Origin: Winogradskya consettensis
GTDB taxonomy: Bacteria > Actinomycetota > Actinomycetes > Mycobacteriales > Micromonosporaceae
Direction: 5' to 3'
NCBI RefSeq assembly: GCF_018332715.1
Contig: NZ_BOQP01000050.1
Coordinates: 62,001 to 126,000 of the forward strand
DNA: 64,000 nt
In this document: positions 1 to 7,678 of the stretch, in pieces
Position numbering within the stretch: the first letter of the stretch is position 1
Layout of the letters: each line of letters begins with the position of its first letter
Notes under the pieces: generated by a model
Told to the model about the DNA's origin: nothing
Database searches by the model: none
The model's input: the letters and a program-made list of their open reading frames with translations, nothing else
Program-made: the position numbers and the translations under genes

Positions 1-621
1 GCGCACGTCGGTCGTGAGGTAGCTGAGGCCGGTGTTGCGCCGGATCCCGGCCTCGACGTTGCTGGGCACCGGCCCGAACCCTGGCGGCGCGTCGCCGTTC
101 TTGTCCGGGTCCGGCGAGAATCCGAGAGTCTCGGCGGCCTCGAGGAACGCCGCTGTCGCGGGGTGCTCCGGGCCGGTCCGGCGGATCAGGATCGGCCCGT
201 TGTGGCCGTGCAGCGGGCTCTGCGGGTAGTCGAGATCCGTCTCCATGCGCCGCAGGAACGGCAGCACACTGTCGTACGCCCAGGCAGAGTTGCCGCGCCC
301 GGCCCAGCGGGCGAAGTCCTCGGGGCGGGCCCGGATAAAGTAGCCGCCGTTGACCGTCGTCGAGCCGCCGAGGATCCGGCCGCGCGGAACGTCCCAGCGC
401 CGCCCGGCTGTCAGGGTCACCGGATAGCTGACCGTGGCCGGATGTCCGGGTAGGGCCCCGGGGACGCGGCGGGCGTCCAGCACGTCCGCGTCCAGGTGCA
501 GAGGGCCGGCCTCGAGGAGGACCACGCTGCGGTCGTGGTCCTCGCTGAGCCGTGCCGCCAGGGCGGCACCGGCGCCACCGGCACCGATCACGACGACGTC
601 GGCAGGTTCGGACTCCTCCAC
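1..621 (-). CDS. mftG: MftG, GMC-family mycofactocin-associated oxidoreductase (3' part off window)
   Basis: This is the N-terminal 207 codons of a GMC (glucose-methanol-choline) flavoprotein. The dinucleotide-binding motif VVVIGAGGAGAALAARLSE is at about residues 8-27 and ends in an acidic residue that binds ADP-ribose. The GMC signature PRGRILGGSSTVNGGYF follows. MftG in other actinobacteria links reduced mycofactocin to the respiratory chain; that role is family knowledge. The gene is divergent from mftA. The start is uncertain: GTG at 621 begins VEESEPADVVV, but an in-frame ATG at 642 lies inside the palindromic operator, and neither has a well-spaced ribosome site. The C-terminal substrate domain is missing because the gene runs off the window. 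Confidence 0.88.
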   Translation of the reverse strand, partial: MEESEPADVVVIGAGGAGAALAARLSEDHDRSVVLLEAGPLHLDADVLDARRVPGALPGHPATVSYPVTLTAGRRWDVPRGRILGGSTTVNGGYFIRARPEDFARWAGRGNSAWAYDSVLPFLRRMETDLDYPQSPLHGHNGPILIRRTGPEHPATAAFLEAAETLGFSPDPDKNGDAPPGFGPVPSNVEAGIRRNTGLSYLTTDVR

Positions 622-627
622 CCTTCC

Positions 628-650
628 ATTTTGGCACCGCATGCCATTAC
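628..650. promoter_or_regulatory. Probable MftR operator in the mftG/mftA divergent gap
   Basis: TGGCA (632-636) and TGCCA (642-646) form an inverted repeat with a 5-base spacer, flanked by ATTT and TTAC. The same architecture with the same flanks is found at 7594-7616; 19 of 23 positions agree. It overlaps the start region of mftG and lies about 100 bases before mftA. Assignment to the TetR-type MftR encoded at 5687-6295 is inference from co-location. Confidence 0.7.
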
Positions 651-746
651 TCTCAAGCCACCCCGCGGAGAACGGCACCCCACTACCGTCGGGACTGCGC
701 CACACCGCGCGACTCAGCAGAGTTCGCCCTGGCAGAGGAGGAAATC

Positions 747-875
747 ATGGACGAGAAGACCGTTGTCGCCGACCCGGCCGACACCGCCGCCGAGCAGGTT
801 CCGACCGAGAACCTCGTCGAGGCGGACGACCTCGTTGAAGAGGTCTCCATCGACGGCATGTGCGGCGTCTACTAG
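747..875 (+). CDS. mftA: Mycofactocin precursor peptide MftA
   Basis: This is a 42-residue ribosomally made precursor. Its C-terminus IDGMCGVY is the conserved mycofactocin core end, whose terminal Val-Tyr pair is decarboxylated, cross-linked and excised to give the redox cofactor. The acidic leader (EADDLVEEVSIDG) is typical and is recognised by MftB. A strong ribosome site (GAGGAGG) sits just before the ATG. mftB follows 8 bases later, so the two are surely cotranscribed. The identity is certain from the core motif together with the neighbouring mftB and mftC. Confidence 0.97.
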   Translation: MDEKTVVADPADTAAEQVPTENLVEADDLVEEVSIDGMCGVY

Positions 876-883
876 ACCCCCGC

Positions 884-1180
884 ATGGCCACCGCAACAGT
901 TCTCGACATCGACCGCGCCTGGGACCTGCACCCGCAGGTCTCGGTGCGGCCCGAGCCCTTCGGCGCGCTGCTGTACCACTTCGGCACCCGCAAGTTGTCC
1001 TTCCTGAAGGACCCCGGGCTGCTCCGCATCGTGCAGGCCCTCGCCACGGCGCCGACCGCCCGGGCCGCCTGCCTGGCCGCCGGCGCGAGCGCCGACGACA
1101 TCCCCCGCTACGCGCGAGCACTCACCGTGCTCGCCCGGTCGTCAATGCTGCTCGAAAGGAGCCCGGCCGATGACCATTGA
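884..1180 (+). CDS. mftB: MftB, peptide chaperone (RiPP recognition element)
   Basis: This 98-residue PqqD-like protein binds the MftA leader and presents it to the radical-SAM enzyme MftC. The motif ALLYHFGTRKLSFLKDP near residues 27-43 is characteristic of MftB. An ATG at 860 in the same frame lies inside mftA (antigenically unrelated frame), so the ATG at 884 is preferred. The 3' end overlaps mftC by 11 bases, which implies translational coupling of the two partners. Confidence 0.95.
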   Translation: MATATVLDIDRAWDLHPQVSVRPEPFGALLYHFGTRKLSFLKDPGLLRIVQALATAPTARAACLAAGASADDIPRYARALTVLARSSMLLERSPADDH

Positions 1181-2396
1181 GCTGCAGAGGCCCCCGGCCC
1201 GCGCGGAACGCCTCGTGGACCTGTTCGAACTCGGCCTCGACGCGCCGATCTGCCTGACCTGGGAGCTCACGTACGCCTGCAACCTGTCCTGCTCGCACTG
1301 CCTGTCCAGCTCGGGGCGCCGGGACCCGCGCGAGCTGAGCACCGCGCAGGCCAAGGCGGTCATCGACGAGCTGGAGGCCATGCAGGTCTTCTACGTCAAC
1401 ATCGGTGGCGGTGAGCCGACCGTACGCTCCGACTTCTGGGAGCTGCTCGACTACGCCACCGAGCACCACGTGGGCGTCAAGTTCTCCACCAACGGCGTCC
1501 GGATCACCCCGGAGGTCGCCCGCCGTCTGGCTGCCAACGACTACGTCGACGTGCAGATCTCGCTGGACGGCGCGACCGCCGAGGTGAACGACGCCGTCCG
1601 GGGCCGCGGCTCGTACGACATGGCGCTGCACGCGATGGCCAACCTGCACGACGCGGGCATGACGAACTTCAAGCTGTCCGTGGTCTGCACCCGGCACAAC
1701 ATCTCGCAACTGGACTCCTTCAAGGAGATCGCCGACCGATACGGTGCCCAGCTGCGACTGACCCGGCTGCGCCCGTCCGGCCGGGGGGCCGACGTGTGGG
1801 ACGACCTGCACCCGTTGCCGGCCCAGCAACGCGAGTTGTACGACTGGCTGGTCGCCCACGGCGACAACGTCCTGACGGGTGACTCGTTCTTCCACCTGTC
1901 CGCATTCGGTGACGCCCTGCCGGGGCTCAACCTGTGCGGCGCCGGCCGGGTGGTGTGCCTGATCGACCCGGTCGGCGACGTGTACGCCTGTCCCTTCGCC
2001 ATCCACGACGAGTTCCTGGCCGGAAACGTCCTCGACGGAGGTGGCTTCGCCGAGGTGTGGCGCCACTCCCCGCTGTTCCTGAGCCTGCGCGAGCCGCAGC
2101 AGGGCGGGGCGTGCAGCTCCTGCCAGTTCTTCGACACCTGCAAGGGCGGGTGCATGGCGGCCAAGTTCTTCACCGGGCTGCCCCTCGACGGACCGGACCC
2201 GGAATGCGTGCAGGGGTACGGCGAGACGCTGCTCGCGGACCGGGGCGCGGTCCCGCGGCCCTCCGGCGACCACTCCCACCGCACCGAGCCGGCGAAGCGG
2301 CCGGTGAGTGTCACCATCGCCCGCCGCGCCGACCTGGCACGCCCTCCGGTCAGTTTCTGTGAGGAGTCACCGCTGGCCGGTGGAAACCTGCGCTGA
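1170..2396 (+). CDS. mftC: MftC, mycofactocin radical SAM maturase
   Basis: This is a radical S-adenosylmethionine enzyme of 408 residues. The [4Fe-4S] motif CxxxCxxC is at Cys37, Cys41 and Cys44 (YACNLSCSHC). The C-terminal SPASM region contains the expected extra cysteines, around VVCLIDPVGDVYACPF and GGACSSCQFFDTCKGGC, for two auxiliary clusters. In the family MftC oxidatively decarboxylates the C-terminal Tyr of MftA and then forms the Val-Tyr carbon-carbon bond. It overlaps mftB by 11 bases, and its stop overlaps the mftD start (TGATG). Confidence 0.97.
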   Translation: MTIELQRPPARAERLVDLFELGLDAPICLTWELTYACNLSCSHCLSSSGRRDPRELSTAQAKAVIDELEAMQVFYVNIGGGEPTVRSDFWELLDYATEHHVGVKFSTNGVRITPEVARRLAANDYVDVQISLDGATAEVNDAVRGRGSYDMALHAMANLHDAGMTNFKLSVVCTRHNISQLDSFKEIADRYGAQLRLTRLRPSGRGADVWDDLHPLPAQQRELYDWLVAHGDNVLTGDSFFHLSAFGDALPGLNLCGAGRVVCLIDPVGDVYACPFAIHDEFLAGNVLDGGGFAEVWRHSPLFLSLREPQQGGACSSCQFFDTCKGGCMAAKFFTGLPLDGPDPECVQGYGETLLADRGAVPRPSGDHSHRTEPAKRPVSVTIARRADLARPPVSFCEESPLAGGNLR

Positions 2397-3580
2397 TGCC
2401 ACGCAACCCGTGGTTCGAGACGATTGCCGAGGCGCAACGCCGCGCCAGGAAACGCCTTCCGTACGCCGTGTACGGCGCGCTGCTGGCCGGCTCGGAACGC
2501 GGCAGCACCGTGGCGGACAACGTCGGTGCGTTCGCCGAGCTCGGGTTCGCACCCCGCGTCGCCGGGCATCACGCCGTACGAGATCTGCGCACTTCTGTTC
2601 TGGGGATGGACTCGGCCCTGCCCGTGCTGATCTCGCCGACCGGGGTGCAGGCGGTCCATCCCGACGGGGAACTCGCCGTGGCCCGGGCGGCGGCCGCCCG
2701 GGGATTGATCATGGGTTTGAGCTCGTTCGCCTCGCAACCCGTCGAGACGATCGTTGCCGCCAACCCGAACACCGCGTTCCAGATCTACTGGAGCGGCGGG
2801 CGCGACACGATCGTGCAGCGCATGGAGCGGGCCCGGGCCGCCGGCTGCAGAGCCCTCATCGTCACCCTCGACTGGTCGTTCTCCGAAGGCCGGGACTGGG
2901 GCAGCCCTGCGATCCCGGACCGGGTCGATCTGAGAACCATGCTGCGGATGACCCCCGACGTCCTGCCGCACCCCGGCTGGCTGTGGCGGTTCGCGCGGGC
3001 CGGGCGAATCCCGGACCTGACCACGCCCAACATGCGCCGGCCCGACGGCGGCGTACCCACGTTCTTCGGTGCCTACCGGGAGTGGAGGGAGTCGATCCCA
3101 CCCACCTGGGAGGACATCGGCTGGCTCGTACGGCAATGGGATGGACCTCTGCTGCTCAAGGGCGTGAGTCGCGTCGACGACGCCCGGCGCGCGGTCGACG
3201 CCGGCGTGACCGCGGTGTCCGTCTCCAACCACGGCGGCAACAACCTCGACACGACCCCGGCGACGATCCGGCTGCTGCCCTCGATCGCCGCGGCGGTGGG
3301 AGATCAGATCGAGGTACTGCTCGACGGCGGGATCCGCCGCGGTGGCGACGTGGCCAAGGCCCTGGCGCTCGGTGCCCGCGCGGTGCTGATCGGCCGGGCG
3401 TATCTGTGGGGCCTCGCGGCGAACGGCCAGGCCGGCGTCGAGAACGTCCTCGACATCCTGCGCGGCGGCCTCGACTCGGCGGTCCTCGGCCTGGGCCACG
3501 CCACGCCCGCCGCCCTGAGCCCGGACGACCTGGTGATCCCGGACGGCTTCACCCGCAGCCCGGGGACGGCACCGCTATGA
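2396..3580 (+). CDS. mftD: MftD, pre-mycofactocin synthase (FMN alpha-hydroxyacid oxidase family)
   Basis: This 394-residue FMN-dependent TIM-barrel protein has a closely mycobacterial-MftD-like sequence (PWFETIAEAQRRARKRLP at the N-terminus). FMN-binding segments SNHGGNNLD and LLDGGIRRGGDVAKALALGA are intact. In the family MftD deaminates the AHDP intermediate to the redox-active alpha-keto amide of premycofactocin. It overlaps mftC by one base and mftE by four (ATGA). A second copy-like gene lies at 6379-7557; this one is taken as the biosynthetic enzyme because it sits inside the mftC-mftE operon. Confidence 0.95.
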   Translation: MPRNPWFETIAEAQRRARKRLPYAVYGALLAGSERGSTVADNVGAFAELGFAPRVAGHHAVRDLRTSVLGMDSALPVLISPTGVQAVHPDGELAVARAAAARGLIMGLSSFASQPVETIVAANPNTAFQIYWSGGRDTIVQRMERARAAGCRALIVTLDWSFSEGRDWGSPAIPDRVDLRTMLRMTPDVLPHPGWLWRFARAGRIPDLTTPNMRRPDGGVPTFFGAYREWRESIPPTWEDIGWLVRQWDGPLLLKGVSRVDDARRAVDAGVTAVSVSNHGGNNLDTTPATIRLLPSIAAAVGDQIEVLLDGGIRRGGDVAKALALGARAVLIGRAYLWGLAANGQAGVENVLDILRGGLDSAVLGLGHATPAALSPDDLVIPDGFTRSPGTAPL

Positions 3581-4293
3581 ACGACCTGGCACGCACGGTG
3601 TGGCCGCGGGTTCCCGCGACCGGTGCGCTGGTCCTGGTCCCCGTGGGGTCCACCGAACAGCACGGCCCGCACCTGCCGTTCACGACGGACACCGTCATCG
3701 CCCGGGCCGTCGCCGGCGGTGCGGCCGAACGGCTGCCCGGCACCCTGGTCGCGCCGGCGATCGCGTTCGGCAACAGCGGCGAACACGCGGGCTTCCCCGG
3801 CACGATCTCCATCGGGCACGAGGCGCTGAGGTTCGTGCTCATCGAGACCATGCGCTCGCTGGCGCTGTGGGCCCGGCGCGTGGTCTTCGTCAACGGTCAC
3901 GGCGGCAACGTCCGCACCCTCGACGACGCGGTCGCGTCGCTGCGGGCCGAGGGCCACGACGTCGCCTGGACACCGTGCGTCTTTCCGGGCGGCGATGCCC
4001 ACGCCGGCCGGACCGAGACCTCGGTGATGCTCCACCTCGTCCCGCAGGAGGTACGCCGGGAGGCCGCCGCCGCCGGTGACACCCGCCCCTTGGCCGAGCT
4101 GATGCCCCTGCTCATCGACGGTGGCGTGCGGTCCGTGGCCGCGAACGGTGTGCTCGGCGACCCCACCGGGGCGTCAGCGGCCGAGGGGCGGACGCTGCTG
4201 GGCGCGCTGATCGGCGAGACGGTCCGGCGGATCACCGCGTTCACCCCGGACGCCCGGGGAAGGCTGACGGCCGCCCAGGAGGCAGGCGTATGA
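3577..4293 (+). CDS. mftE: MftE, creatininase-family peptidase
   Basis: This 238-residue metallopeptidase belongs to the creatininase fold. Metal-binding motifs are visible: STEQHGPHLPFTTDT near residue 25, FVNGHGGN near 110, and GDAHAGRTETS near 143. MftE cleaves the MftC-modified precursor to release the Val-Tyr derived heterocycle. Start and stop overlap mftD and mftF by four bases (ATGA), giving tight coupling across mftC-D-E-F. Confidence 0.95.
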   Translation: MNDLARTVWPRVPATGALVLVPVGSTEQHGPHLPFTTDTVIARAVAGGAAERLPGTLVAPAIAFGNSGEHAGFPGTISIGHEALRFVLIETMRSLALWARRVVFVNGHGGNVRTLDDAVASLRAEGHDVAWTPCVFPGGDAHAGRTETSVMLHLVPQEVRREAAAAGDTRPLAELMPLLIDGGVRSVAANGVLGDPTGASAAEGRTLLGALIGETVRRITAFTPDARGRLTAAQEAGV

Positions 4294-5795
4294 CCGGACC
4301 CGACCCCGCCGGCACCGTCCCGCAGGGCTTCGTCGTCGTCCTCGACCCCCGCACCCGGGTCGTCGACGGCGGGCGTGCCCTGCTGGGCGGGGCGCCCACC
4401 ACGCACCTGCTGCGGCTGACTCCCAGGGCCCGCGCCCTGTTCACCGGCCGCACGCTGCGGGTGCGCGACGCCGCCGGTGCCAAGCTCGCCGACCGGCTGC
4501 TCGACCTCGCCCTCGCGCATCCCCTCGTCGACGAGCTGCCCCCGCTCGCCGATCCCCGGTGCACCTACGTCATCCCCGTGCACGACCGGCCCCAGCCGCT
4601 CGACCGGCTGCTGGCCAGCATCGGCCCGGGTAACGAGGTCATCGTGGTGGACGACGCGTCGGCCGATCGGGCGGGCATCGCCGCAGTGGCCGCTCGGCAC
4701 GGCGCCCGCCTGATCGTCCTGCCGGTCAACGTCGGCCCGGCCGGCGCGCGCAACGCCGGGCTCCGGCAGGTGCGCACACCGTTCGCCGCGTTCGTGGACT
4801 CCGACATCGTGCTGGCCCCGGACACGGTTCCCACCCTGCTCAGACACTTCACCGATCCGCGTACGGCCGTGGCGGTCCCGCGCATCACCGGGCTGCGGAC
4901 GGCGGCGTCGCAGACGTGGGTCGGCCGCTTCGAGAATTCGCGGGGCTCGCTGGACCTCGGTGCGCGCCCCGCGTCGGTCAGGCCCGGGTCGTACGTCTCC
5001 TGGGCCTCGACCGCGTGCTCCGTCGCCCGGGTGGCCGCGATCGGCGACGGGTTCGATGAGAGCATGCGTGTCGCCGAGGACGTCGACTTCGGCTGGAGGG
5101 TGGTCGCCGACGGCTGGCGGGTGCGGTTCGAGCCGTCGGTCGCCGCAGCGCACGAGCACCGGGCCCGGTTCGGCACCTGGTTCGTGCGCAAGCTCGAGTA
5201 CGGCACGGGGGCACACCCGCTGGCCGTACGCCACCCGAAGTCGGTGGCCCCGGCGATCATGGCGCCGTGGAGTGCCGCCATGACCGTAGCCCTGCTCGCT
5301 CAACGCCGCTGGTCGGTGCCCGTGGCGGCGGCGATCTGCGGCGTGACCGCGGTCCGGATCTCCCGCAAACTCGACGTCGAGGGGTCGGCCGCGCTCGGGG
5401 TCCGGCTCACCGCCGGCGGCGCGGCCGGCACACTGCTGCAGACCGGAGCCCTCATCACCCGGCACTGGTGGCCGGCCGCCGCCATCGGCTGCCTGGTCTC
5501 CCGGCGGGTACGCCGCGCGACGGTGGTGGCCGCCGTGGCTGACGTCGTGCTGGAGTACGCGACCGGCGGCCGGATCGAGCTCGACCCGCCCCGCTACTGG
5601 CTCGCTCACCGCCTCGACGACATCGCCTACGGCGCCGGGGTGTGGTTGTCAGCCTTCCGGGGACGGTCGGCGGCGGCGTTGCTGCCTCAGCTGCGGCGTC
5701 CAGGCTCGTCGCGGAAACCGGTCGCCAGCCGCCGGAACAAGGAGTCGAGCAGCGTGGCGATGTCGGCCGAATCGTCATCGAGCCACAGCTCGTAA
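4290..5795 (+). CDS. mftF: MftF, mycofactocin glycosyltransferase (GT2)
   Basis: This 501-residue family-2 glycosyltransferase carries YVIPVHDRPQPLDRLLASI near residue 93, the nucleotide-sugar Asp pair VVDDAS and the DxD-like FVDSDIV. C-terminal hydrophobic segments suggest membrane association. MftF adds an oligo-glucose chain to premycofactocin. Family members are usually somewhat shorter. The last roughly 40 residues are a Ser/Arg-rich tail encoded over the 109 bases that overlap mftR on the other strand, so the tail may be a by-product of readthrough into the convergent gene. Confidence 0.93.
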   Translation: MTGPDPAGTVPQGFVVVLDPRTRVVDGGRALLGGAPTTHLLRLTPRARALFTGRTLRVRDAAGAKLADRLLDLALAHPLVDELPPLADPRCTYVIPVHDRPQPLDRLLASIGPGNEVIVVDDASADRAGIAAVAARHGARLIVLPVNVGPAGARNAGLRQVRTPFAAFVDSDIVLAPDTVPTLLRHFTDPRTAVAVPRITGLRTAASQTWVGRFENSRGSLDLGARPASVRPGSYVSWASTACSVARVAAIGDGFDESMRVAEDVDFGWRVVADGWRVRFEPSVAAAHEHRARFGTWFVRKLEYGTGAHPLAVRHPKSVAPAIMAPWSAAMTVALLAQRRWSVPVAAAICGVTAVRISRKLDVEGSAALGVRLTAGGAAGTLLQTGALITRHWWPAAAIGCLVSRRVRRATVVAAVADVVLEYATGGRIELDPPRYWLAHRLDDIAYGAGVWLSAFRGRSAAALLPQLRRPGSSRKPVASRRNKESSSVAMSAESSSSHSS

Positions 5796-6295
5796 GCGGT
5801 GATGCTGGTCGCCAGCGCGAGGTGACCGATCAACCGCGGCTCCGGCGCGGTCACCGGCTGCCCGGTGCGCTCGGCCACGAACTCGGTGATCAGCGCACGC
5901 CAGGAGCGATACCGCAGTGTGGAGTCGGCGCGCAGCGCGGGCACAGTCAGGATGAGTTCCATGCGGCGGCGGTGCCAGGGCACCACATGGGTGTCGAACC
6001 GGTTGAACTCGATCACGGCGTCGCGGAGCGCGTCCATGAGCGGCATCCCGGGCGGCGCGGACGCCAGCAACGACCGCAGCCGGACCAGTTGCTCCTCGAA
6101 GTCTCCCCAGACGAGGTCGTTCTTGGAGGCGAAGTACCGGAAGAAGGTGCGCCGGCCGATGCCGGCCGACGCGGCGATGTCGTCGATGGTGGTCCGGTCG
6201 AAGCCCTGGCCTTCGAACAGCGCGAACCCGACGCGTTCGAGCTCGGCCCGCGACGCGACCCGTGGCCGGCCGCTCCGGACCGCAGGCTCCGTCAC
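5687..6295 (-). CDS. mftR: MftR, TetR-family regulator of mycofactocin genes
   Basis: This 202-residue TetR repressor has an N-terminal helix-turn-helix (TTIDDIAASAGIGRRTFFRYFASKNDLVWGDF). The N-terminus and the arrangement beside mft genes match MftR. In mycobacteria MftR responds to long-chain acyl-CoA; that ligand is family knowledge only. GTG at 6295 has a good ribosome site (GGAGGGACGAGGAC). An ATG at 6340 in frame would add 15 residues. It converges on mftF with a 109-base overlap. The shared palindromes at 628-650 and 7594-7616 are its likely targets. Confidence 0.88.
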   Translation of the reverse strand: MTEPAVRSGRPRVASRAELERVGFALFEGQGFDRTTIDDIAASAGIGRRTFFRYFASKNDLVWGDFEEQLVRLRSLLASAPPGMPLMDALRDAVIEFNRFDTHVVPWHRRRMELILTVPALRADSTLRYRSWRALITEFVAERTGQPVTAPEPRLIGHLALATSITAYELWLDDDSADIATLLDSLFRRLATGFRDEPGRRS

Positions 6296-6378
6296 GTCCT
6301 CGTCCCTCCATCGGTCGCACCCGTACGCTGATCCTCGCATACGCCGGCTGCGTGCCGATGGGGGCGACCCCGCGGTCC

Positions 6379-7557
6379 TCAGGCCTTGAAGCCGAGAGCG
6401 AACCCGTCAGGAACGATGATGTCGTCGCGGGTGACGTCGTGCACCGAGGACCTGCCGAGGCCCAGCAGGGTCTCGTCGATGCCCTGGCGCATGATCTCGA
6501 GGACGTTGGTGACGCCGCGCTGGCCGCCCGCGGCCATGCCCCACAGATACGCACGGCCGATCATGACGGCCTTCGCGCCCAGGGCCAGGGCCTTGACGAC
6601 ATCGCCGCCACGGCGGATGCCGCCGTCGAGCAGCACCTCGATCTGATCGCCGACGGCGTCCACCACGCCGGGCAGGTTACGGATGCTGGCGGGTGTGGAG
6701 TCCAGGTTGTTGCCGCCGTGGTTCGAGACGGAGATCGCGGAGGCGCCGATGTCCACGGCGCGGCGGGCGTCGTCGGCCCGGCTGATGCCCTTGATCATGA
6801 AGGGCCCACCCCACTGCTCGCGCAGCCAGGCGAGGTCCTCCCAGGTCGGCTGGGACGAGCCCATCCACTGCCCGTAGGCGCCGAAGAACGTCGGCACTGC
6901 CGCGTCACGGGCACCCAGGTTGGGCACGCCGAGGTCGGGCAGGTGGCCGCTGCGCAGCCACGTCCACAGGTAACCGGGCTTGTGGGCGACCTGGGGGGCG
7001 TACCGCATCATGGCGTGGAGGTTGATCTGTTCCGGGATCCACGGGCTGCCCCAGTCGCGGCGGTACCCGAAGACCCAGTCCACGGTCACGATCAGGCCTT
7101 TGGCGCCGGCCGCCCGGGCCCGCTCGGCGCGGGCCAGGATGTCGTCGCGCGAGCCCACCCAGTACGACTGGAACAGCAGCTTGTCGTTCTCCTTGCCGAC
7201 CTCCTCGACCGGCTTGGACGCGAACGAGGAGAGCCCCATGGCCGTGCCGGCGTCGCGGGCGGCCCGCGCCACGGCCAGTTCACCGTCGGGGTGGACCGCC
7301 TGCACACCGGTCGGCGAGATGAGCACCGGCATGCTCACGTCCTGGCCCATCACGGTGGTGGCCAGTTTCCGCTCGCCCGGCAGGTCGGCGATGTGCGGGC
7401 GGAAGCGCAGCTCGCCGAACGCGGCGACGTTGTCGTCCATCGTCACGCCGGCCTCGGCGCCCGCGACCAGGGCCAGATAGACGCCCCTCGGCAGGCGCTT
7501 CTTCGCCCGCCGCTGAGCCTCGGCAACACTCTCGAACCAGTCCCGGGTGCTCGCCAT
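6379..7557 (-). CDS. MftD paralogue, FMN-dependent alpha-hydroxyacid oxidase-like protein
   Basis: This 392-residue protein resembles MftD (2396-3580) along its whole length: it shares VLISPTGVQAVHPDGELAV, MGLSSFAS, SVSNHGGNNLD and LLDGGIRRGGDVVKALALGA. It belongs to the same FMN TIM-barrel family, possibly acting on a mycofactocin-linked substrate or as a hydroxyacid oxidase. It has its own ribosome site (GAGAGGGG) and a near-perfect copy of the mft-type palindrome 37 bases upstream, so it should be co-regulated with the mft operon. Which paralogue performs the biosynthetic step cannot be settled from sequence; position favours the other. Confidence 0.85.
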   Translation of the reverse strand: MASTRDWFESVAEAQRRAKKRLPRGVYLALVAGAEAGVTMDDNVAAFGELRFRPHIADLPGERKLATTVMGQDVSMPVLISPTGVQAVHPDGELAVARAARDAGTAMGLSSFASKPVEEVGKENDKLLFQSYWVGSRDDILARAERARAAGAKGLIVTVDWVFGYRRDWGSPWIPEQINLHAMMRYAPQVAHKPGYLWTWLRSGHLPDLGVPNLGARDAAVPTFFGAYGQWMGSSQPTWEDLAWLREQWGGPFMIKGISRADDARRAVDIGASAISVSNHGGNNLDSTPASIRNLPGVVDAVGDQIEVLLDGGIRRGGDVVKALALGAKAVMIGRAYLWGMAAGGQRGVTNVLEIMRQGIDETLLGLGRSSVHDVTRDDIIVPDGFALGFKA

Positions 7558-7593
7558 CGCGCTCGTCCCCTCTCGTCCTCAGCAACGTACGTC

Positions 7594-7616
7594 ATTTTGG
7601 CACCAGGTGCCATAAC
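7594..7616. promoter_or_regulatory. Probable MftR operator upstream of the mftD paralogue
   Basis: TGGCACC (7598-7604), one base, then GGTGCCA (7606-7612) is a perfect inverted repeat with the same ATTT...AAC flanks as the site at 628-650. It lies 37-59 bases upstream of the mftD-paralogue start. Recurrence in two promoters of mycofactocin genes is the evidence for an operator. Confidence 0.7.
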
Positions 7617-7678
7617 TGGATCGGACAAAAGCCGGGACGAGATCCGCCCCGGCGTCTGTCCGCCCGCCGCGCCCGCCG

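Noticed and set aside
1122..2279. Long open frame on the minus strand through mftC (and similar frames across many genes)
   Set aside because: It is antisense to a certain gene, has no ribosome site and is explained by high GC content giving few stop codons.
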